From positions 32,776 through 96,775 of the forward strand of contig SSNU01000011.1 of assembly GCA_012064415.1 (NCBI GenBank): a DNA stretch of 64,000 bases. Reading direction: 5' to 3'. Both the position numbers and the translations under genes were made by a program. Shown here piece after piece: positions 1-11,895 of the stretch; positions within the stretch are counted from its first letter, which is position 1; each line of letters starts with the position of its first letter. The stretch comes from Gyrodactylus bullatarudis. Lineage: Eukaryota; Platyhelminthes; Monogenea; Gyrodactylidea; Gyrodactylidae. The notes under the pieces are model-generated. The model was not told the origin of the DNA and ran no database searches. It was given only the letters and a program-made list of their open reading frames with translations.

Positions 1-3000
1 TTCCACAATTGGCAAAAGAATTTCGACTCACTCAGCTTCAATCAAATTATCAACACAAGCCTTTTTATCTTCAATAGCCTGTTCAAGATTCAATGTTTCT
101 TCGATCAGTTCTTGTTCCTTCTCTTTAAGCTTATTCATAAACATCATTTCCAGAATACGATTTTGATTTCCAGAACTTTCCTCGGTAATCTTTTTCTTGT
201 AGAGCATTTCGTTCATACGAGTCATGTCAGCATTCAAACCTTTAATTGTCTTTTGATGAAATTTAATCTCCTGTTGAATAATATCTAGTTCCTCTGAAAA
301 AAAATTTTTGCATTGCATTCCAAAAGTGAAACAACTTTAATTAATCTACATATTGCATGAAAAATGTCAAGGGAACAGATTGAGCTTTTCTTTTTCCTAT
401 GGTGTATATTACACCGTATAATTCCAAAAAAATTGATTCAAAAATATTCAATTCTCATTGGCTTAAAGCGATCAACCAATAATAGGAGAGCAGTTTCCTC
501 TCCCTAAAGCCCTATAATAAGCCTGAACAGTAAAAAATTAGTTCAAGTTGTTACACTTTTGAAAATTTCCCCTGTATAATGTACACTGTATATTATACAG
601 TGTTAATTAGATTATAAAATAAAAACCAAGTTATATTCACATACGTACTCTGAAGCCTCAATTTTCTAATATTTGTAACGTATAAGTTATTTGATAAATG
701 AGTCTTTTTCTCTGATATTTCATCCTTATTCTTGAAAAGATCGACCAGTTTCTTTTGTTCTGAAAGCCATTCCTCGTCAAGCTCAGCATTTCTACGCTGG
801 ACATCCTTAAAGTTTGCAGATAGATTGTAAAATTTCTTTTCATTTGGTCCGAAATCTGGCTCCTTAAAAGGATAAACTTTTGAATTAAGCTTACTGCAAA
901 AATCGGGATCTGGACCCATTCTTTTTTTCCAAAATTAATTTTCACCAAAATTTTCTTGAACTAATCAAGAACAATCTAACATGAAAAAATTGTCTGTTAT
1001 TATTGGCTAATGACTCTGATTGGTTAAAAAAAATTTCAATTTTTTCATTTCAAAAATTTTGAATGGGTCCGGATCCCTATTGCAAAGTGACAGGTTACAA
1101 TACTTTTTTGAAAAATCTAGAGTTTACTGCATGAGAAATGGCTAAGCCCTAATTGTGGATAGAAAATAAATCTTATTTGAAAAATTAGAAAGAAGATATA
1201 TATTGGGGCCATATGTACATTTCACAAAGCATCATCAGTGGCAATACTTTAAAAATGATAAAAGTTAAGAATTCATTAAAATAATATTTTACAAATTATG
1301 AAAGAAATAGTAAATGTCAAAGAAGAATATAATGTAAGCTCAAAAAACACCAAAACTCTCCAATAAGTAGCAACAGTGGAGAGAAAAGTGAAAAAGCTCA
1401 CATAGGCCAAGGTAGTTGAAGATTATACGAATAGTTTTTTTGAACACATAAGTTTGGTTTATATCTATTTATGAAGAATTTCTCCTTCACCCAAACGTCT
1501 GTACTGTCATCCCCTGCATTTTTGTATAAAATAGAAAAGTTTGAGATTGAAGCTTCATGCCCTTCCTGTCTTAGATGCCTGGTCACCGCTGTGTCTTTCT
1601 TAAGATGATCGTTCCCTCTAGTTGACAGCTTCCTAATTGTACGTCCTATATAAGAAGATCCGCAGTCACATTGGAATTTATAAATCAATAGAGTTTTTTC
1701 TTCAGGTTTCAGTAAATCTTTATGAATTAGGTTAAACAATCTCTGAGTTTTAAATACAATTTTCAATTGTATGTTGTTATAATGTTGATTGATGAGATCA
1801 GTTAACTTTCTCATTAAATCATTACTAAAACCATCTCCTTTGAAATTAAGTTTCATGAAAATTTTGGTCTTCTCCACTTCATCTGTGTTTTCAACGACAT
1901 CTCTATCATCTGACAAGTTGATAAATTTGTCCACAAATTTATTAGGATAACCGTTTTCCAATAAACTCGACTTCATGTTCTCTATTTCTTTAGGTATTTC
2001 CTCTGGACTTGCTATCCTTCTTATCCTCTTTCCTAGGCCAATTACTAAACCCACTTTATGTGAAACAGGACTAAAACTGGCATAATGGAGATATTTACCA
2101 TTGTCAGTCTTTTTCTTGAAAATGTTTCTTTGAATTGAACCATCTTCTTTCCTAGTCAGTTTCACATCTAGGAAGCTTAAAATATCATTAGATTCTTTTT
2201 CCATGGTAAACTTTATATTTGGATGAACAGAGTTCATCTTTAAGAAAAAATCATCCGATGATACGTTAGGTTTCATCAAAATAAAAGTGTCATCGACATA
2301 TCTGATGTAAACATCAGTAAAAGAATTTATTGTTTCAGACATTTTATTTAGTTCTAACCAGCCTAAGAAGATATCAGCTAAAAGAGTATTAAAGTATTGC
2401 CACTGATGATGCTTTGTGAAATGTACATATGGCCCCAATATATATCTTCTTTCTAATTTTTCAAATATGATTTTAAGTGGATTTTCGGACGTATTTGAAA
2501 ATTTACGTGAATATTTCAGTCACAAAAATAAATCTGGCAAATCTTTTCAAAGGATGAAATTACTTTCAAGTTGTCCTTGTAAAGGAATATTTTCTTTTGT
2601 AAATTTTCAATAAGAACTTCATTGTGGTCAATTTTGTTTTCAGTCTTTTTCAGTTCAAGTTGTAAATTCGTCATCTGTTCATCACGCTGAATGACGTCCT
2701 TCTTCAAATCTACCAGTTCCTTATTTATACAATCCATGATCGCCTTTTCTCGAGCACATTGTACTGATATTAACGATAATTTGTTCTCCAGCTCAATTAC
2801 CTAAACAAAGAAAGGCAAATAGAGTTAGTATTTTCTCGGATTTATTTACAAACATTGCGAATTTCATTCGTCTACCAAAATCTTTGCTTTACTCAGAAAG
2901 GCTTGACCCTGGGTGTATCCAAAAGAGGGTTGTTTCATAGCGAAATTTAAAATGTTCTTCTTCGTTCTAAAATCTTTGTTTGAAATACTCTAATCTACGA

Positions 3001-6000
3001 GTTGGTAATTTGCTGAAAGCTAACCTGTTTGAGCCTTTAAATAGTAAGAGAATAAAATAGAAATATATATAAAATTTAAAGAAGAAATTATAATATTTGA
3101 GAAAAATGTGGTGGAATTCTCAGTTTTTCGAAGTCTGAAATAAAGATTTTCTGAATCAAAATTAATCATAAAAATCAAATTTTTTAAATTTCGAATTCTC
3201 GATCATTTAACTCAAATCTCTTTTTCTAAAGCCTTTGATTAGATGCCAAATTTATCCGAAATAAAGACACTTAAAATTGGATAAAAGCCCCTGGGAAAAT
3301 CATGGAATTGAACAAGATGATAAAAATGAATTACAGTACGAATTTTAAATGTATCGTTGAAATTTGAATAACAACTCACAGTATTTTCAAGATCAGGCAT
3401 CCTTGAGGTCATGTTCAGCCTGATTTTATCCATATTCTCAATTAGCTGTTTTGATAATGACTTCTTTTTAAAAACATCATTTATCTTATCCTGTATTGAA
3501 TTTCTCTTGACTGTTAGTTCATGAAAGATTCTCTCTAATTGCATCCTTTGGCGCCTAAGTAATTCTAGCTCCTAAAAGAATAATTCTAAATCATTACTAG
3601 TCGTTGTTAACTATTGAGTTCAAAATGATAAAATCAAATATTTTTAACTTCCTAAACCAGAATTCTTGATACCTACATGGGTAATATAAAAGAAGAAGGC
3701 TGAATCTCTACAAATGAATACGTCGATGGATTTTTAAAAGATATTCTATCAAGCCATTTGCTGATTTGGATGCTTACCAATAGAAGATTATATTTTCATC
3801 AAAAAAGTTTTTTTTGATTACAAAAATTTTCAGAAAATAATCAGCGTATTTAGAAATAGGATTTCATCTTAATTTAAAACCTATTTCTATTAGAAAAGTC
3901 ACAGAGATTGTTGTAAGCGTGAAATAGTAAAATTCTTTAAAAATTTCTTGGCGCGTATTTAAAAAATCTCATTTTCAAACAAAATTTTGTTAATCAGGAC
4001 AAAATTTGAAATGTATGTTTTTATACAATTTTCTATCGAATGAGCAAATGACAGAGAAAGTTGAAAAAATTTCTATCGCCGTACCAACCATCGAACTAAA
4101 CTATATATATATATGGGTTAATTGCAAAAAGTGTAGGGGGACTAGGAATATTTACAAATATGTGGGATAGATTTGTATTTTTTGTGGGATACATCGTTTT
4201 TTTCGTATTTTTTTGTAGTGGGGGTAGGAATATTTTCATGAAATGTGCCACACACCAATATACTTTATATAAAATGTGGGATACACCAATAGATATTTTT
4301 TAAAATGTACTGCTCTTTATAATTTATGTAGTGCATTTTTAATAATTTCAATTTTAGTGGTGCTTAAATTCTTTAGCAAATTTATTTATCAAAAAAATTT
4401 TATAATCAGATAATGAGAGTGTCAAATTAAAATTTTTCGGCAATAGAAATGATTCTTTTCTTCTTGAGTCTTCCTTTTTTTCTGATGCTTTTTATAGATG
4501 AAATTGAGCTACTTTTCAAGATATCAAGATCACAAAAATTGAAATCAGTTTTGAAAGCAATTTTTAAATTGGTATTCTTGAAAAAGTCTTTGATAAAATT
4601 GTCAATTATTTATGTATGATAGCTGCAATCATATGCTTGCATNNNNNNNNNNNNNNNNNNNNNNNNNNNNNNNNNNNNNNNNNNNNNNNNNNNNNNNNNN
4701 NNNNNNNNNNNNNNNNNNNNNNNNNNNNNNNNNNNNNNNNNNNNNNNNNNNNNNNNNNNNNNNNNNNNNNNNNNNNNNNNNNNNNNNNNNNNNNNNNNNN
4801 NNNNNNNNNNNNNNNNNNNNNNNNNNNNNNNNNNNNNNNNNNNNNNNNNNNNNNNNNNNNNNNNNNNNNNNNNNNNNNNNNNNNNNNNNNNNNNNNNNNN
4901 NNNNNNNNNNNNNNNNNNNNNNNNNNNNNNNNNNNNNNNNNNNNNNNNNNNNNNNNNNNNNNNNNNNNNNNNNNNNNNNNNNNNNNNNNNNNNNNNNNNN
5001 NNNNNNNNNNNNNNNNNNNNNNNNNNNNNNNNNNNNNNNNNNNNNNNNNNNNNNNNNNNNNNNNNNNNNNNNNNNNNNNNNNNNNNNNNNNNNNNNNNNN
5101 NNNNNNNNNNNNNNNNNNNNNNNNNNNNNNNNNNNNNNNNNNNNNNNNNNNNNNNNNNNNNNNNNNNNNNNNNNNNNNNNNNNNNNNNNNNNNNNNNNNN
5201 NNNNNNNNNNNNNNNNNNNNNNNNNNNNNNNNNNNNNNNNNNNNNNNNNNNNNNNNNNNNNNNNNNNNNNNNNNNNNNNNNNNNNNNNNNNNNNNNNNNN
5301 NNNNNNNNNNNNNNNNNNNNNNNNNNNNNNNNNNNNNNNNNNNNNNNNNNNNNNNNNNNNNNNNNNNNNNNNNNNNNNNNNNNNNNNNNNNNNNNNNNNN
5401 NNNNNNNNNNNNNNNNNNNNNNNNNNNNNNNNNNNNNNNNNNNNNNNNNNNNNNNNNNNNNNNNNNNNNNNNNNNNNNNNNNNNNNNNNNNNNNNNNNNN
5501 NNNNNNNNNNNNNNNNNNNNNNNNNNNNNNNNNNNNNNNNNNNNNNNNNNNNNNNNNNNNNNNNNNNNNNNGCTCAAACTTTTCAGATTGTTAACAATCA
5601 TGTTCTTATTAGCGGACAAATGGGTCTAAAAATTTATAAAAGTATAAGCTTACTTCATGGCATGAGTGATTGAGAAACTTAGTAATATGAAATCTTCCGT
5701 CAGATCTTTTATTTAGACTAATATCAAATCGGCAGTCTTCAGATACACACATAAATTTTCTATAATTTCCAGATGATTTTGAATTCTTATATCCTCGTTG
5801 AATATTTTGCGAATAAATACCAAGCTCATTTTTGAAATCTTTAATTGAGTTGTATGAGGTTTCAATTTTAAAGTTCATAATGTGAAGATTTTTTAAAACG
5901 AAACTTCCAACCAATGAAATTGATTTATGAAAATTATCCATGAATACCCAAAACCTAAAAATATTGTACAAGGTGCAACTCAAGTGTTTAGAGGATAATT

Positions 6001-9000
6001 AAAATTAATAGAATATAATATAATTGTTAAAACTATAAATATAATTTGTTATAATTAAAATTATGTAGCATATATGATAACAATTATCATAATTGTTTTC
6101 AACTATTTACGAATCTTGAATATTATTTGGATAATATGGCTGAAATATTATTATAATTAAATTTAATTGCAAGTAATTATCGAAAAGTAATTTGCATAGT
6201 TTATAATTATAATTGAACTGAAAATATTTTTTAATTCTACATTGCTGACATTTTTTAAAATGAATTTAAACATCACTAAAATTGAAATTATTAAAAATGC
6301 ACTACATAAATTATAAAGAGCAGTACATTTAAAAAAATATCTATTGGTGTATCCCACATTTTATATAAAGTATATTGGTGTGTGGCACATTTCATGAAAA
6401 TATTCCTACCCCACTACAAAAAAATACGAAAAAAACGATGTATCCCACAAAAAATACAAATCTATCCCACATATTTTGTAAATATTCCTAGTCCCACTAC
6501 ACTTTTTGCAATTAGTTAATTTTCGTTCATTTCAGTATATACTTTCAAGTTTTAAATACCAGAATAATTATAATCAAGACCCTTATTTGCGGACCCGTGA
6601 GAACTCATTCATTTTATTTTGGCGACAGATAGATGGTTCATTTTTCGCCGAATGTATGTCATGGATAGAAACCAATGTTTTGATAAGCTCTTTAAATAAT
6701 TTGAGCTTTAAATGCAGAGGTAGGAGAATTATTTTTTCTTGTTGAACTAATGGAAGTCTAACTCTATTATTCTCTAATAAATATGATCAAATATAGAAAA
6801 AAAACCCATTAAAAATCTATAAAAAATCAAGTCAAGCATTGAATTTTCGAATCTCTAACTTATTACATTAGAAATCTCATAAAACTTTGATCGAGATGAC
6901 CGAAGGAAATGTTTGATGTTGATGTATTTGTGTGTAGTTTGCCTGGGTATTAACAAAAAAAATTAGTCAGAAATTAAGTAAATTCAAACAAAAATATTTT
7001 TTGAAAATATCCAAACGAAATGTGATAGAAAAATTCCAAGAGCAGATCTGAGATCAGCGTAAAACTTTGATCTAGCAAATGGCAATTTTCATTAATGTAT
7101 TGCAACACGTGTCCTGCAGTGTTATTTTTGAATTCAAGCCTAATCAAGTTATTTGTGGACATTGCATGACGAATTCATTCAGTTTCTCGATAGGAGAATG
7201 ACATTATAGATTCAAAAATTGTCGCTTGCCAGCTATAGATGAGGCTTACAAAAAATAAACTTACAGTGGTATGTCGCTTTTGTAAGGCTTCATTCTTTTT
7301 CATGATATCTTGCAAGAATAGGTTTTCTTCTCGTGCTTTATTGATGGATCCTTCAACCTGTTGTAATTCTGCCTTGAACACTTTTAAATTCAAGTTCACT
7401 CTTCTCTCTTTCATTGTCAGATCAGCATTCTTTAATTGTTCCTTCTCCAGACTTTGGCGATAGCTTTTCAATTCTTTTCGTTTTGCCTCAATCTTCAATT
7501 GTAGAGAACTGAAATAGTTTAATGAAAAACATTATACTCAGAACCTATACTCGTTGAGATTGAGTTAGTATGAAAATTTGAATTTTTTCATTGTTTGAAT
7601 TTCGAGAAACATTTGAATTTAGGTTCTTCTTTTTTGCTTTTAAAAGTTTATTAGAACTCGTACTAAAATTCTAATAAGGTGGAAATAATCTGTGAAAAAT
7701 CTGGAATTTTATAATTTCGATATAAAAAAGTTTATGACCAAGATTTTAGAAAATAACTAATAGTTATTAACTATTATATTTTTTTTGAATAAGCACAAAC
7801 TAGAAATTACATTGTTTTTAGACATTACACCTACTAGTTAAGTGTGGTCACTGGTTATTACTATATCCTTGTGAATCTAACTATAGTAGGTGTAATGTCT
7901 AATAACTATTATATGTTCTTTAAAAACTGAGTGGCTATTAGAAAAGTAGGAACGAATAATCCCTAAATTGATCATTCCTGTCACCATTGGTGACTCGCCA
8001 ATCAACGTCTTGTTTTGTCCAGTAGAGAATTTTTTGCTGATTTCAAATATGAAAAGTTACTACAATAGATTTTTCGAGTTATTCAGTAGATAATGAAAAC
8101 CTGACTTCCAAGACTTTGCCTCTCTATACAGAAGAACACGAAAGAGATAGAAAAATAAAAATGACATCACCTTGTTCAGGATTAAACTCTTAAAGTCAAA
8201 ATTTAAAATTTACAAAAAATACATGAAATTTGAATGAAGAAAATTCCCAGAACTGTAATAAGCTATTGAGTTATATTTATTTATTTCACTAAGAGATGAC
8301 TCACTCGTTCTCATCCATCATCGACTTCATGAAATCTTGCTTTTGATTCAAAGCAACTAAGCAACTCTGGTGTTGACTCTTGATACCCTTAATATCCATA
8401 TGCATAGCAGCCAGGTTTGCTTCAATCTCTCTACCTAAAGCCTTGGTACTTTCACATTCCTCGGAAGCAGATTTAATTTGAGCCTCGAGCAGCTCAACCT
8501 CTTCAGTTCTTGAATCAATCATTTTCTCAATATTGTCGATAATTATATCTTGTTTTTGCTTTTCACTTTGCATAGCAAGCAAATCTTTGATTTGCTTTAC
8601 AGAAACTTGCTCAACTACTTTTTTGTCATCTAGATTTTGATCGCAAGTTTGTCTCATAACATAAACATGGCTGCTGAGCTTTTCCAATTCTGTCTTTAGA
8701 GAGAAATATTCAATTTTATCTTGCTTGATCGTCAACATAAGGACCTCTTTATCTTTCATCAGATCTTTTAAAGTTTTACTTAAGAAAGCCTCTCTTTTTC
8801 TATTTACAGTTAACGCTTCTTTCTGTTCAGCACGCTTTTTCTTACACTTTTCAATTTCATTTTGAATTGAATGAACATCAAGACTTGATTGATTGAATAT
8901 ACTTTTCTTCGTATTTATATCTTGTTTCTAAAGATGAGATGATATAATTTACCATATTGTTAATTAGTAGTTCAAGATTTCTATTCTCATCGATAAACAT

Positions 9001-9156
9001 CTTTGTTATTGCATCTTGGAAACGTTTACCTAAAGTCTAACGAATAAATTTTGAAGTATTTACATGATCCGCATCTAAAATTAAAAATTCTGGTTTCAGT
9101 TCATCTTCTATATCCTCATTTGACTCAATTTCTTCCGGATTATCACCTTCGTCCAT
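1..9156 (-). CDS. CCDC40: CCDC40-like axonemal coiled-coil protein, 3' part beyond window
   Basis: CCDC40 works with CCDC39 as the 96-nm molecular ruler of motile cilia and is needed for inner dynein arm and nexin-link assembly. The product is almost entirely coiled coil. Exons traced on the minus strand: 9156-9064 (start codon, acidic N-terminus), 9036-8953, 8927-8305, 7508-7265, 3571-3380, 2800-2564, 920-649 and 293-32, each with GT/AG borders. The third exon carries a segment (EKQKQDIIIDNIEKMI) matching the vertebrate NKQKQDLYVDKLVERI region, and the last visible exon ends in DNLIEAE, matching NQLVEAE of the human protein. The first two introns are only 27 and 25 nt. The junction between exons 2800-2564 and 920-649 is out of phase and about ten residues seem missing, so a micro-exon or another splice site is likely. 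The donor at 31/30 shows the gene continues left of the window. Two introns are inflated by mobile elements (1.2-2.5 and 4.1-6.5 kb). Confidence 0.85.
1176..2468 (-). mobile_element. Penelope-like retroelement, truncated, with inverted terminal arms
   Basis: The minus-strand open frame 2438-1398 encodes the C-terminal half of a Penelope-like reverse transcriptase, with the catalytic YIRYVDD motif, followed by a GIY-YIG endonuclease domain (YKFQCDCGSSYIGRT). The thumb/linker region lies between them. The N-terminal half of the RT is absent, so this is a 5'-truncated copy. About 75-80 bp at 1176-1253 is repeated in inverted orientation at 2391-2468, so the copy is bracketed by an inversion of its own coding sequence, as often seen after Penelope-like target-primed insertion. 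It lies in a CCDC40 intron in the same orientation as the gene. The first codon of the open frame is TTG, so no start is claimed. Confidence 0.85.
4119..6514 (-). mobile_element. MULE-like DNA transposon with ~260 bp TIRs and an assembly gap
   Basis: Long terminal inverted repeats at about 4119-4375 and 6245-6514 read TAATTGCAAAAAGTGTAG inward and are near-identical over roughly 260 bp. Between them, minus-strand sequence at 5983-5660 encodes a zinc-finger-like segment of FLYWCH/MuDR type (CVSEDCRFDISL, then HITKFLNHSCHE). It ends at a plausible splice donor GTAAGC right after HSCHE. Past the gap, 4642-4606 reads CKHMIAAIIHK, like the end of a SWIM zinc finger that closes MULE transposases. 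The catalytic core should lie in the 929 Ns, so its presence cannot be judged. No convincing target-site duplication was found. Confidence 0.6.
4643..5571. other. Assembly gap (929 N)
   Basis: A run of 929 undetermined bases inside the MULE-like element. The true length is unknown, so reading frames cannot be carried across it. Confidence 1.
7819..7902. repeat. Short inverted-repeat element related to the 14.2 kb repeat
   Basis: A 17 bp perfect inverted repeat (TAGACATTACACCTACT at 7820-7836 and its complement at 7885-7901) encloses a segment at 7841-7868. That segment is homologous to the terminal repeat of the element at 14154-14413 (AGTGTGGTCACtGGTtATTA). It lies in a CCDC40 intron. It is probably a non-autonomous fragment. 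Confidence 0.6.
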
Positions 9157-9276
9157 TTTAAATTCAACACAAAATTGATTGATTACCAAGTAACATGAAC
9201 AAACACTAAAAGTTATAATTTGAGAATTTTTTTAATTAAGTGTAAAATTAACTGTAATTAATTAAATTAATTTCAC
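9157..9276. promoter_or_regulatory. Bidirectional promoter between CCDC40 and CTPS
   Basis: Only 120 bp separate the two divergent start codons, so both promoters and both 5' leaders must fit here. The sequence is AT-rich with TTAATTAA-type runs. I see no clear TATA box or motif shared with the other two divergent gaps in the window. Confidence 0.6.
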
Positions 9277-11544
9277 ATGAAGTACATACTAGTCACTGGT
9301 GGTGTTATAAGTGGTGTCGGCAAGGGAATTGTATCTAGCTGCATTGGAACTGTTCTCAGATCTCGTGGTTGGCGAGTAACATGCATTAAAATAGACCCAT
9401 ATCTGAATATTGATGCTGGTACATTTTCACCTTATGAACATGGAGAAGTTTATGTTCTCGATGATGGATCTGAAGTAGATCTTGATCTCGGCAATTACGA
9501 AAGGTTTCTTGACATCAATCTTAAATGTCATCATAATATTACCACGGGTCGTGTCTACAAATCAATAATCGAAAAAGAGCGCAGGGGTGATTTTCTTGGT
9601 AAAACAGTTCAAGTTGTTCCTCATGTAACTGAGGCTATTCAAGACTGGGTATCTAAAGTTGCAACCTTGCCTGTCGATGGCAGTGATTTAGAGCCAGAGA
9701 TTTGTATTATGGAGCTCGGGGGTACCATTGGCGAAATTGAATCAATGCCATTTGTTGAATCATTTCGGCAAATGCTTATGAAATACGGTCAACAGAATTT
9801 TTGTTGTATCCATGTCAGTCTTATACCAACTGTGGGTTCTGTTGGAGAACCAAAAACTAAACCAACTCAAATGAGTGTCTGGGAGCTTAGAAATAAAGGC
9901 TTAGTTGCCGATATTCTCATATGCCGTTCTAGTCAAGTCCTTCCAGATACTTGCATTGAAAAATTGAGCCAAATGTGCTTTGTAGACAAGAAATATGTAA
10001 GTTTTCAATAATTCTTCCAAACTCTTCAATAACAATATATTTTATCAAGGTTTTCAGTCTGCCTGATGTTAGCAATATTTATTTGATTCCTGGCATGATG
10101 GAGAATAGAAAGATTACCGATTATATTTTGCAGCATTTGAATTTACCCGCAAATCGTAAAGAGTTTCACAATTCTTCTACATTTCCGTGTATCCTTGATA
10201 AATGGACTGAGATGATTTCCAAAGCCGAGAAAGCCATCAATGGATCTGTTCGAATATCACTTGTTGGCAAATATACCAAACTTAGAGATTCTTACATCTC
10301 CATTCTAAAAGTAAGTCAAATTAATTTATCAATGCTTTATTAAAATATGTAAATGTTAAGAGAAAATCAAGGATCATGGATATATGCATATAAAATAAAG
10401 CTAGAATAAATAAAAAATTCTTATCCTAGTACTATTCTATAGTAGCTAAGGCAGAATAAAATGGAGCTATAAAATGATTATTTCTCAAGAAATAAGCAGG
10501 AATAATTCTTATTTATAACTACTCTTAACATTTCTTAGGTGTATCCTTATTTTTGAGGAATTCAATTTTTCATCAAATATTTCTGTCATAGTTACGACTA
10601 AAAATGCATCTTTAATACAATTGTTAAATCATATTCTTTCCAAGGCTCTACAGCACTCGACTGCTGAAGCTCAATGTACCTTGGAATTAGAGTTGATCGA
10701 TTCCGCTGAATTCGAAGGTTATGAAAATTATGGTGAAGCTGAATCCGGCAAAGTAGCCCCTGATCCAGAAAAGGAACGAAAGGCTTGGCTAAAAATTCTC
10801 CAGAGTGATGGAATTATAATTCCCGGTGGTTTCGGGGAACGCGGAATTGCTGGGAAACTGAATGTTATTCGTTTCTGTCGTGAACATGGAATTCCACTCC
10901 TTGGAATATGTCTCGGCTATCAATGTATGACAATTGAATATGCTCAAAATATTCTCAAGTTGTCCGATGCCAATTCCACAGAGTTTGACAAATGCTGCAA
11001 GAATCCAGTTGTTATTGAAATGCCTGAACATCATGTTGGTATGATGGGTGGAACTATGCGTCTCGGTATGCATGTCTCTAAGATGGAGACTAGCCAAATT
11101 GCCAATGAAGCTCTCAAAGAAGCTGGCCAAGATGGAAGTGTCATCATGAGTATTCTCAACTCAAAAGAATTCAGTGCCCGTCATCGTCATAGATACGAAG
11201 TGAATCCACAATATGTCGACCAATTTGAGAAAAACGGTTTCCTCTTTGTGGGTAGAGATATAGAGTCTGGTAAACGAATGGAAATTGCTGAAGGTGTCAG
11301 AAAATTCTCGACCATGCAAGATGTCTATGTGCCAGAACTCTTGATTGGCACTGAAGAGTACCAATTCTTCAAATCAAGAGAAACTAAACAAGATGCCTTT
11401 TACGTCGGAGTACAATTTCATCCAGAGTATACTTCTCGACCAACTAGGCCATCACCATTCTTCCTCGGACTTATTTATGCTTCTATTGGAAAAATAAAAG
11501 AATTCATTGCAACAATCAAAGAAAATGGTCAGTTTGTATTTTAG
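9277..11544 (+). CDS. CTPS1: CTP synthase
   Basis: CTP synthase makes CTP from UTP, ATP and glutamine in the cytosol and is rate-limiting for CTP supply. Three exons, 9277-9996, 10050-10310 and 10645-11544, join in frame to 626 residues (vertebrate enzymes are about 590). The N-terminal synthetase domain starts with the nucleotide-binding signature [12 protein letters not shown] and continues through [20 protein letters not shown]. The C-terminal class I glutamine amidotransferase domain shows the nucleophile in LLGICLGYQ and the His-Glu pair in VQFHPE, so the catalytic triad is complete. The extra length includes an insertion of about 30 residues before the final motif, near [13 protein letters not shown]. 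Introns are 53 and 334 nt. The gene is head-to-head with CCDC40. One copy cannot be assigned to CTPS1 or CTPS2 orthology; the symbol marks the family. Confidence 0.95.
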
Positions 11545-11895
11545 AAAAATACTTTGTAGCATCAAAAATCTACATCTAGAGTTTTCTTCCCCATTCTTGT
11601 GGATCTCATCAATAGACTAATAATTTAACTTAAAGATTATTTAAAAAAATTTTTCATTTTAAAATGAACCAGTTATATTTTTTTAAGAGTTAAATAGCTA
11701 TTTTTTTAAATATAAAACGTTGATATTTTTATTTAGTTTGAACAAACAATTTGTTGGTAATTTTCTGGGCCTAATTAAAAGGTAAATTTGAAAATTGCTT
11801 TAGTTAAGAAAAACGAGTTTCACAACTTTTGTCAGGAATAAAAATATATATATATTTCTTACAATAATTTCAACTCTGTAAACATAAATGGTAGA
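11545..11895. other. Intergenic, no gene seen
   Basis: AT-rich spacer downstream of CTP synthase, up to the fold-back element. No convincing reading frame or structured RNA was noticed. Confidence 0.6.

Noticed and set aside
4606..5673. Long frames running through the N gap on both strands
   Set aside because: They are open only because N codons are not read as stops.
6974..7162. Minus-strand frame as an extra CCDC40 exon
   Set aside because: It is not coiled coil and no splice phase links it to the flanking exons.
10789..11364. Minus-strand frames inside CTP synthase
   Set aside because: They are shadows of a conserved coding exon.
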